DNA from: Candidatus Melainabacteria bacterium
GTDB taxonomy: Bacteria; Cyanobacteriota; Vampirovibrionia; Obscuribacterales; Obscuribacteraceae
NCBI GenBank assembly: GCA_003175915.1
Contig: PSRH01000254.1
Span: forward strand, 1-5,023
Reading direction: 5' to 3'
Length of the DNA: 5,023 nucleotides
Shown here: piece by piece, positions 1 through 4,920 of the stretch
Position numbering within the stretch: the stretch's first letter is position 1
How the letters are laid out: each line of letters starts with the position of its first letter
Made by a program: the position numbers and the translations under genes
Notes under the pieces: model-generated
What the model saw: only the letters and a program-made list of their open reading frames with translations
Told to the model about the DNA's origin: nothing
Database searches by the model: none

Positions 1-1485
1 CCGAACATAGGACAGCAACCTAGTGCTCAATCGATTATTTCCGACCTGCAGGCTTTGAAGCGGGCGGGGTTCACTGGCATTGTCACTTATGGTGCAAGTG
101 GATCGCTCGGCACTCTCATACCCGGTCTAGCTAAACAAGAGGGCTTCGACGGCCTAATAATAGGCGTCTGGAACCCTGGCAGTCAGAGCGAAATTGCCAC
201 AGCTGTCGGCTGGTCTAATCTGCCCAACCTAGTTGGATATTGTGTCGGCAATGAAGGACTTCTAGATAGTACCTACACCATGCCAATACTGGCCTCAGCC
301 ATACAGCAAGTGCGAGGGGCAACCGGAAAACCCGTTACCACCACCGAGGTCATCGATAGCTATCTAAACAATCCCACCTTACTCAACTGTGGTGACTGGG
401 TCTATCCTAACGCTCATCCTTATTATCACAATATCAAAGACCCCACTGCTGCCTCACAATGGACAGTCAATTCCTACAATTCTCTGAGGGCGCAAACAAA
501 CCAGGTACTGATCTTCAAGGAAGTAGGTCTGCCAACGGCCGGCGATCCGGCTTGTTCACCGGCAGGACAGCAACAGTACTACACCCTATTGAAGAATAGT
601 GCCGCCAAATTCAATTATTTCGAGGCCTTCGATCAACCCTGGAAAACCTGGACTTCTGTAGAGCCGTATTGGGGTGTTCTTCAAAGCGACCGTGCCGCAA
701 AACCGCTAGGACAGTATCTTTCCAACACGTATTTGCCCAATATGTCTTTTTACATATATCAAGATGCAGGTTATTTTGCCAATCATTACATACCGAGTGG
801 ATTCATTGGTGACACCGGCGATTTAACCATCAATACCGCGTCAACCCAGGCTTATTCTGGATCTACATCCTGCCAAATAACTTACTCGCCCAAGGGAACT
901 CAAGGCTGGGCTGGTATTTATTGGCAAGATCCAGTTAACAACTGGGGGACAAATGGCAGTCTGATAGCTACCGGCTATGATTTATCTCTCTACAATAGTT
1001 TGCAATTATATGCTCGCTCGGACAATCCATGCACCGTCACTTTTGAGGTTGGTGGCATCAACAACGCTTTCGGAGATAGCCAGACTACCCCTGTCAGTGT
1101 TACCAGTCAACTTAACCAAAGTTGGCAGTTGATCAGCATCCCGCTCTCTGGTGCGAATTTAAGTCATATCATCGGCGGTTTCTGCTTGAGTATCGCCAAA
1201 AGCAACAATCCATCAGGGGCCAACTTTTATCTAGATGAAATCAAATTCGTGGCGAATCAAACAGGCTCTACTCCACCGCCAAGCCCCCCGCCAGCACCGC
1301 CAGCACCACCACCTCCTCCAGCAGCACTGATTCCTGTGCCAGGAAAGCCAGGACAGTTAGTAAAATGGGCAAAACCACCGAAGCCAGCCAGACCAATTAA
1401 GATAAGACCCGTTAAGGTAAGACCGATTAAGCAAGCAAGACCAGCTAAACCAATAAGTGAAAGGCATGCGTATAAAACCTATTAG
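1..1485 (+). CDS. GH17-like beta-1,3-glucanase with C-terminal beta-sandwich module, 5'-truncated by window edge
   Basis: A glycoside hydrolase likely to cleave (or transglycosylate) a beta-1,3-glucan outside the cell. The frame is open from base 1 (PNIGQQPSAQSIISDLQALK...), so the TTG at 55 is not the start; N-terminus and any signal peptide lie upstream. Numbering the 494 visible residues from base 1: residues 1-245 resemble the GH17 (beta/alpha)8 barrel. They include DLQALKRAGFTGIVTYG, then VGNE with the presumed acid/base Glu85 (codon 253-255), NAHPYYHN, and FKEVGLP with the presumed nucleophile Glu174 (codon 520-522), then WGVLQSDRAAKP. Residues about 250-417 form a second, beta-rich module (YIYQD start, GWAGIYWQDP, FYLDEIKF end) that looks like a carbohydrate-binding beta-sandwich. 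A Pro/Ala linker (425-440) and a basic tail (443-494) follow. The barrel assignment and both catalytic Glu come from family knowledge; the exact substrate and the module's binding role are inferred. It converges on the tolC-like gene with no shared operon. Confidence 0.88.
   Translation, partial: PNIGQQPSAQSIISDLQALKRAGFTGIVTYGASGSLGTLIPGLAKQEGFDGLIIGVWNPGSQSEIATAVGWSNLPNLVGYCVGNEGLLDSTYTMPILASAIQQVRGATGKPVTTTEVIDSYLNNPTLLNCGDWVYPNAHPYYHNIKDPTAASQWTVNSYNSLRAQTNQVLIFKEVGLPTAGDPACSPAGQQQYYTLLKNSAAKFNYFEAFDQPWKTWTSVEPYWGVLQSDRAAKPLGQYLSNTYLPNMSFYIYQDAGYFANHYIPSGFIGDTGDLTINTASTQAYSGSTSCQITYSPKGTQGWAGIYWQDPVNNWGTNGSLIATGYDLSLYNSLQLYARSDNPCTVTFEVGGINNAFGDSQTTPVSVTSQLNQSWQLISIPLSGANLSHIIGGFCLSIAKSNNPSGANFYLDEIKFVANQTGSTPPPSPPPAPPAPPPPPAALIPVPGKPGQLVKWAKPPKPARPIKIRPVKVRPIKQARPAKPISERHAYKTY
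1273..1482 (+). repeat. Proline-rich linker and basic RPxK-repeat tail of the hydrolase
   Basis: Low-complexity coding sequence at the end of the hydrolase. Bases 1273-1320 encode a linker of almost only Pro and Ala (P/A/S, visible residues 425-440). Bases 1327-1482 encode a tail with 14 Lys/Arg and a single Glu. Within it, bases 1390-1449 encode four copies of an Arg-Pro-x-Lys unit (RPIK, RPVK, RPIK, RPAK); the middle two units sit on near-identical 15-base repeats (1402-1416 and 1417-1431). Such a tail could hold the enzyme on an anionic surface, but that is inference. Confidence 0.7.
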
Positions 1486-1488
1486 TCA

Positions 1489-1536
1489 AACTTGGGCAAA
1501 CTTTTCAGACAAGCCGGCTGAACCTAAGCCCAAGTT
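1489..1536. terminator. Nested inverted repeat between convergent genes, possible bidirectional terminator
   Basis: A perfect 9-base inverted repeat, AACTTGGGC (1489-1497) and GCCCAAGTT (1528-1536), encloses a second pairing TTCAG (1504-1508) with CTGAA (1518-1522) and the palindrome AGCCGGCT (1512-1519). It starts 3 bases after the hydrolase stop codon and lies 57 bases beyond the tolC-like stop codon on the other strand. The position suits transcription termination for both convergent genes. No clear T-run follows on either strand, so an intrinsic terminator is not proven. Confidence 0.4.
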
Positions 1537-1592
1537 CAATCGAAACCTGCTTTAAGATGCCCGCTGCTTTGCCATCTGATCTTTGACAGGCG

Positions 1593-3230
1593 TCAGGATT
1601 TTATCGGTATGCTGGACGTCAGAGTTTCAATCGAGATTCGTCCGGTCGCCCTCAATAGAGCGGCCTCTGCCATATTGAACTCAAGAATGGCACGTGCTTT
1701 ATCAATCAAGGCTGCCGTATATGCATCTTGGGCAGTAAGCAGATCCAGCTCATTACCGAGACCTTCTTCCAGTCTTTTTGTCGCAACGTCCATCTGTTCC
1801 GAACCGGAATTGATGGCATTGGTCGTCTCGATAAGCAGATTAGCAGACTTAAGGCATTCCAAATAGGCGTTCCGTACTTCCTGATAAACCTTTGTCAGTT
1901 GAAGCCTGTATGCATCAGCTGCCTTTATGGCATCCCATTTCGCCGATTTGACGGCGGCTATATCGGATAGACCCATGTTATTGAGCGCCCACACCAGGCT
2001 GATTCCCAGGAAATAGTTTTCTGTCATTCTAAATGAGCGCGAGCCGCTAGTGTTCACTGCTATAGGAGCTAAGATTGGTACTCCGTTCGGGCCAATAGTA
2101 AAGGAGGAAGCCGGGGCAGCGCTTTGTGAAAGTGTCGAATTCCGAAATACATCGGCACCCGTGGTGATTACGCCCGCACTGCCAACGATTTTTGGAAGCA
2201 ATGGCGCTCTGGCAACCTTGATGGCGTCCTTGGCAGCCAGTCTGAGATATTCATATTGCTTCAACTCGGGACGGTTGTCTATCGCTATATCAACCAATTT
2301 GTTCACGTTTAAGTTTGCGTCAACAAGCCGCGTTGATGCAACCAATCTATCCTTCAAAAAATAATCAACCGATGGATCAAGGTTGAGGGCAGTAGCTAAG
2401 TCTACCGCCGCTTGGCGCCTTATGACTTGCTGGACGATCAAATTCTGGCGGTAACGAGATACCTCGCTTTGGGCTTGGAGAACATCGAGTTTGGTACCAA
2501 AGCCGTGCTCATTTCTGCCTTTGTTCAGCTCATACGCGGCCTGGGCCTTTTCCAATGCCGAGATGCGAACCTGTAGCAATACATCATTGAGAGCTAGTTG
2601 CCAATAGAGCTTGGCCGCCTGATACAAAACATCGTTGGTCGTTCCTTTAAGTTCATACTGCGCGGCTTTCCACTCATGCCGCCTTCGCAATGCACCGTAC
2701 AAGATGCTACCGCCCCTAAAGAAATACATATTGAAGGTATTGGGCACCGTGACAAATGGGCTATTAATGGGGGCAACAATTCCAAATGGACTGGCAAAGT
2801 TGCCTCTGATCTCTTGGGCATTAATACCAGTCGATATGTCTGGCAGAAACTGGGCTAAAGCGCCACGAAATTGCCAATGTTTCGACTCAACACTGCTGCG
2901 AGACATTTTCAAGGGCAAATTGTTCGCCAGGGCCGCCTTAAGAACGTCTTGAAAACTTATCGGAACCTGGGAGCTGGCATCTAGCTGATACGGCGAGAGT
3001 GTATCGTTCAGCTGAATCAGTGCCTTCAGTAGTGGCTCTTTGACCATTACCCGATCCGGCTCGGTAAACACCGCTCCAGGGGATTGTGCAACAAGAGCTA
3101 CTGGTTGCTCAATATAGCCAACCGGTAATCTGTCATTGCCATCAGCTATGGCCGCCTCAACTGCATGGGTCTGCAAAAAAAGAAGGATTAGGGCAAAGCG
3201 TAGAGTTTTCTGACCGACAGAAGATGGCAT
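1593..3230 (-). CDS. TolC/OEP-family outer-membrane efflux protein
   Basis: An outer-membrane channel protein that as a trimer would form the exit duct of a tripartite efflux pump or type I secretion system. With ATG at 3230 it has 545 residues, long for TolC relatives (often 430-500). Residues 1-26 are a typical signal peptide (hydrophobic RFALILLFLQ, cleavage after VEA). About 60 residues follow before the first OEP repeat (about 87-285), which opens with ISFQDVLKAALANNLPLKMS; the second repeat spans about 309-530. Both repeats carry the hallmark helix signature in matching positions: GFGTKLDVLQAQ (243-254) and GLGNELDLLTAQ (490-501). Probable beta-barrel strands and surface loops lie near 142-180 and 360-416, the latter rich in Ser, Ala and Pro. 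No lipobox Cys follows the signal peptide, so it is probably not a lipoprotein. The frame continues upstream to ATG 3296 (GAGG five bases before it) and TTG 3329; I chose 3230 because it gives a normal signal peptide and has AAAAGG six bases upstream. No membrane-fusion protein or transporter gene is adjacent, so substrate is unknown. Confidence 0.92.
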   Translation of the reverse strand: MPSSVGQKTLRFALILLFLQTHAVEAAIADGNDRLPVGYIEQPVALVAQSPGAVFTEPDRVMVKEPLLKALIQLNDTLSPYQLDASSQVPISFQDVLKAALANNLPLKMSRSSVESKHWQFRGALAQFLPDISTGINAQEIRGNFASPFGIVAPINSPFVTVPNTFNMYFFRGGSILYGALRRRHEWKAAQYELKGTTNDVLYQAAKLYWQLALNDVLLQVRISALEKAQAAYELNKGRNEHGFGTKLDVLQAQSEVSRYRQNLIVQQVIRRQAAVDLATALNLDPSVDYFLKDRLVASTRLVDANLNVNKLVDIAIDNRPELKQYEYLRLAAKDAIKVARAPLLPKIVGSAGVITTGADVFRNSTLSQSAAPASSFTIGPNGVPILAPIAVNTSGSRSFRMTENYFLGISLVWALNNMGLSDIAAVKSAKWDAIKAADAYRLQLTKVYQEVRNAYLECLKSANLLIETTNAINSGSEQMDVATKRLEEGLGNELDLLTAQDAYTAALIDKARAILEFNMAEAALLRATGRISIETLTSSIPIKS

Positions 3231-3242
3231 TTGTAGCCTTTT
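3231..3242 (-). promoter_or_regulatory. Ribosome binding site favouring the 3230 start of the tolC-like gene
   Basis: On the minus strand AAAAGG (3242-3237) precedes the ATG at 3230 by six bases, supporting the start that gives a normal signal peptide. A competing site exists: GAGG (3305-3302) five bases before the in-frame ATG at 3296, which would add 22 residues ahead of the signal sequence. The complementarity of GAGG is the better of the two, so the start remains open. Confidence 0.4.
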
Positions 3243-3562
3243 AAGTACAAACCCCGCTACGATACCATCGCCAGTGACACAAGTAAAGATACACATTGCG
3301 TCCTCAATTGTGGACTTTTTCCATATCAATGAAACCTTCAGAACATCGTTCTGCGACTATCGTACAATGATTTCATCTCGTCACCGGCGATCTGCACTCT
3401 TCGCCTTTATTGGACATCACTCTAATAGCGGTTACCCAATTCTAGCTGCACTTTATGCCACCATTCAGATCTACACCGCAGAAGAGCTACCTCATTTAGA
3501 GACAGGTAGGGCTATGAGTTCGGGCTGTTCCAGCTCATTCGCGCTACTCTCATTGGCGATTT

Positions 3563-3588
3563 CCTATGTTACCTAATGGCGACATAGG
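3563..3588. other. Inverted repeat (hairpin or operator) upstream of the tolC-like gene
   Basis: CCTATGT (3563-3569) and ACATAGG (3582-3588) pair perfectly over 7 bases with a 12-base loop; a further T-G pair could extend it. On the minus strand it begins 12 bases after the stop codon of the 29-codon ORF and lies about 330 bases before the tolC-like start at 3230. No T-run follows on either strand, so it does not look like an intrinsic terminator. It may be an operator or an RNA hairpin, or chance. Confidence 0.3.
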
Positions 3589-3599
3589 GTTAACGATCA

Positions 3600-3689
3600 T
3601 TACAGGACTCTTCGTGTTCTAATGGTTTCAGCGGGGGACACGCATAGCCCAACTGGAAAACCGAGTTCTGGTGCAAGTTTGGCGATCAT
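3600..3689 (-). CDS. Possible 29-residue leader peptide upstream of the tolC-like gene
   Basis: An ATG at 3689 follows AGAGAGGA with three bases between (GAGG with four), one of the strongest Shine-Dalgarno matches in the window. The ORF encodes 29 residues starting MIAKLAPELGFPVG and ending TIRTRRVL, then TAA. Three of the four codons for RTRR near the end are Arg (AGA, CGA, AGA). The TAA overlaps an ATG in the sequence TAATG, opening a 16-codon ORF (to 3550), which in turn overlaps the ATG of a 13-codon ORF. The peptide resembles no family I recognise. Arguments against: an ORF this short is common by chance, and the ATG also lies within a possible -10 element (TATGAT, 3690-3685). A regulatory leader is inference only. 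Confidence 0.22.
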   Translation of the reverse strand: MIAKLAPELGFPVGLCVSPAETIRTRRVL

Positions 3690-3715
3690 AATTCCTCTCT
3701 CTATAAACAAGTCAA
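3685..3715 (-). promoter_or_regulatory. Weak sigma-70-like promoter candidate towards the tolC-like gene
   Basis: On the minus strand TTGACT (3715-3710, 5 of 6 matches to TTGACA) and TATGAT (3690-3685, 5 of 6 matches to TATAAT) are separated by 19 bases, two more than ideal. It would start transcription near 3678, leaving a leader of about 380-450 bases before the tolC-like gene. It overlaps the ATG and ribosome site of the 29-codon ORF, so both cannot serve the same transcript. Confidence 0.25.
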
Positions 3716-3724
3716 AAACCTCAC

Positions 3725-3753
3725 TTGTTAGAAAGGTCGGTCGTCTTTATATT
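3725..3753 (+). promoter_or_regulatory. Sigma-70-like promoter of the ECF sigma factor gene
   Basis: TTGTTA (3725-3730, 4 of 6 matches to TTGACA) and TATATT (3748-3753, 5 of 6 matches to TATAAT) are separated by exactly 17 bases. Transcription would begin near 3760, giving an untranslated leader of about 95 bases before the ATG at 3854. The leader contains two small hairpins, GTTGA/TCAAC (3782-3794) and TGTCT/AGACA (3815-3832). The housekeeping-type elements suggest expression without autoregulation by the ECF factor itself, as far as sequence alone can say. Confidence 0.42.
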
Positions 3754-3853
3754 CTACCTATATGAAGGGATACCACTTACGGTTGATTTTCAACTTTGGC
3801 CAGGCAAGATAGCATGTCTCCCATCGTAGACACGCCTATCGCGAGAGATCATA

Positions 3854-4465
3854 ATGCCATCCCAACAAAATTACAGCCAATTGAGTGATAAAGAGCTAAT
3901 CGTCTATTCTCAGAGTCGAGATTCTCGAGCTTTCCGGGAATTAGCGAGGAGGTACGAAGGCTATATTGGATCGTTGTTGGGTTATTACGCTGCGGATTGG
4001 AAAGATCTAGCAGACTTGAAACAAGAATTGTTAATCAGAGTTTGGCGCGGTATTAGTGGACTTAGGGATCCAGTGGCATTTAAAGCCTGGGTCGGTCAAA
4101 TTGTCTCGAATCTATTCTACGACGAGTTAGCAAAGCGCGCTAGACAGATCCCAACGATACAGTTGCATGTACCTGACGAGCAGCAGCATGATATCCCTCA
4201 CGAGATACAGGATCATTCGGCCGGTCCTGAAGAGCTATATCAATACAGGCAATTACGTATTTTGATTCTGCGCGCGATTGCCAAGTTACCAAATCAATAC
4301 AGAACAGCAATCGTCCTGCACGAAATCAATGCTCTATCTTATGTAGAGATTGCGGCCGTCACCCGTAGTAGTCTGGGTACAGTCAAGTCGCGTATTTCAC
4401 GAGCGAGAGCTATGCTACAAAAATCGTTAGCTTCTTGCCTTAATAGAACAGCAACTGCCGCCTAA
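3854..4465 (+). CDS. ECF-family RNA polymerase sigma-70 factor
   Basis: A group 4 (extracytoplasmic function) sigma factor that would direct RNA polymerase to a small stress- or envelope-related regulon. The 203 residues match the usual ECF size. Region 2 spans about 23-96 and shows core-binding and -10 recognition features: AFRELARRYEGYIGSLLG, DLKQELLIRVWRGI (54-67), FKAWVGQIVSNLFYDELAKRAR (split as 76-88 and 89-97). Region 4 spans about 134-190, with AIAKLPNQYRTAIVLHEI and a helix-turn-helix at 161-184 (LSYVEIAAVTRSSLGTVKSR) that contacts the -35 element. There is no region 3, as expected. The linker (about 98-130) holds four His among Asp/Glu: His105, 112, 116, 121. No C-terminal SnoaL-like extension. 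The ATG is preceded by a modest purine stretch GCGAGAGA ending four bases before it (ATCATA then ATG overlapping), so the ribosome site is weak. No anti-sigma gene follows within 558 bases, and the divergent neighbour is the tolC-like gene. Target promoters are unknown. Confidence 0.94.
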   Translation: MPSQQNYSQLSDKELIVYSQSRDSRAFRELARRYEGYIGSLLGYYAADWKDLADLKQELLIRVWRGISGLRDPVAFKAWVGQIVSNLFYDELAKRARQIPTIQLHVPDEQQHDIPHEIQDHSAGPEELYQYRQLRILILRAIAKLPNQYRTAIVLHEINALSYVEIAAVTRSSLGTVKSRISRARAMLQKSLASCLNRTATAA

Positions 4466-4490
4466 GAATCGAATCGTGAGTAAATGGCTT

Positions 4491-4508
4491 CGGCTGCTCA
4501 TACAGCCG
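4491..4508 (+). terminator. Hairpin just after the sigma factor gene
   Basis: CGGCTG (4491-4496) and CAGCCG (4503-4508) form a perfect 6-base GC-rich stem with a 6-base loop, extendable by one T-G pair. It starts 25 bases after the sigma stop codon. The position fits a terminator or a 3'-end stabilising hairpin. The following bases (GTGCCTGCTTGGG) are not T-rich, so intrinsic termination is doubtful. Confidence 0.3.
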
Positions 4509-4630
4509 GTGCCTGCTTGGGCTAAACTTTGCGCGTATCCACCGAATTAGGATGCGGTGAATTCACGTCTGCCTTCCCATTATTCTAGCGATGACTGTGT
4601 CTAATAGTCTTGTTGATTGAAGGATTTTCC

Positions 4631-4680
4631 AACTGTGTATTCGGCGGTCGCACAGTTATCTTGTTTTCGTTGTTGTCTTC
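4631..4680 (+). terminator. Inverted repeat followed by a T-rich stretch, possible sigma-gene terminator
   Basis: AACTGTG (4631-4637) and CACAGTT (4651-4657) pair perfectly over 7 bases around a 13-base loop that holds CGGCGG. The next 23 bases contain 14 T, including TTTT at 4664-4667. It lies about 165 bases beyond the sigma stop codon. The stem has only three GC pairs, so it is weak; it remains the best T-tract-backed candidate for the end of the sigma transcript. Confidence 0.33.
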
Positions 4681-4779
4681 GCTTCAAAACATTGCCGGGC
4701 GATTTCTTTATGCTTAACGTTACCTCGCGCTATGTATGAATTGTCCGGTAACACATTAGTCCCAGCACTCAAAGCATCG

Positions 4780-4920
4780 CTACTTGCGAAAAGTTCTATA
4801 TGCGGTTTCACCAACGGCGGTATCATGCTTAAATTGCGCTAGCGCCGTTTTACATGGCCGTGTGTATGGACGTTCATAGAATGGCTCTAGAAACAGAGTC
4901 TTCATTAGCCCCCAATTCAT
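4780..4920 (-). CDS. Possible 46-residue hypothetical protein
   Basis: On the minus strand TTGAGG stands three bases before the ATG at 4920, and a second in-frame ATG at codon 6 has GGGGG upstream. The frame encodes 46 residues (start MNWGLMKTLFLEPFYERPYT, end TAYRTFRK), then TAG. The composition is mixed, with no membrane segment or motif I recognise. The ribosome-site spacing is short, an ORF of this length is expected by chance in 558 bases, and it contains the inverted repeat at 4813-4849, which argues for a non-coding reading. Kept only as a candidate. Confidence 0.18.
   Translation of the reverse strand: MNWGLMKTLFLEPFYERPYTRPCKTALAQFKHDTAVGETAYRTFRK
4813..4852 (+). repeat. Overlapping GC-rich inverted repeats with trailing T-run
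   Basis: AACGGCG (4813-4819) and CGCCGTT (4843-4849) are perfect 7-base inverted copies, and the perfect 10-base palindrome GCGCTAGCGC (4836-4845) overlaps the right arm. The right arm runs into TTTT (4848-4851). The two pairings are mutually exclusive, which could give alternative RNA folds. A terminator on the plus strand is possible, but the loop of 23 bases is long and no gene precedes it closely. Confidence 0.3.

Larger units (their letters stand above)
3231..3853. other. Divergent intergenic region between the tolC-like and sigma factor genes
   Basis: 623 bases (557 if the tolC-like gene starts at 3296) with no recognisable protein gene. It must carry the promoters of both divergent genes. 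It holds a sigma-70-like promoter towards the sigma gene, a perfect 7-base inverted repeat at 3563-3588, and on the minus strand a 29-codon ORF with a purine-rich ribosome site. The longest plus-strand frame (3274-3576) resembles nothing I know and runs antisense into the start of the tolC-like gene. I saw no tRNA, known riboswitch core or transposon end. Confidence 0.6.

Noticed and set aside
1609..2952. Several plus-strand frames of 80-105 codons (1609-1866, 1728-1970, 2050-2364, 2598-2858, 2635-2952) and a minus frame at 2594-2821
   Set aside because: All lie inside the tolC-like gene in other frames, match no family and are shadows of its codon pattern.
3338..3368. TACAAT at 3363-3368 on the plus strand as a -10 element
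   Set aside because: No acceptable -35 at 16-18 bases upstream, and no gene follows closely on that strand.
3370..3395. Possible -35/-10 pair for the tolC-like gene on the minus strand (GTGACG and TACGAT)
   Set aside because: The spacer is only 14 bases and both elements match the consensus in 4 of 6 positions.
3274..3576. 100-codon plus-strand frame overlapping the start of the tolC-like gene
   Set aside because: It runs antisense into the tolC-like 5' end, has no recognisable domain, low-complexity Ser-rich stretches and no good ribosome site; it reads like a chance frame.
4476..4550. 24-codon GTG-start ORF right after the sigma gene (starts MSKWLRLLIQ)
   Set aside because: Too short, no Shine-Dalgarno sequence before the GTG, and it spans the hairpin at 4491-4508. 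It cannot be an anti-sigma factor.
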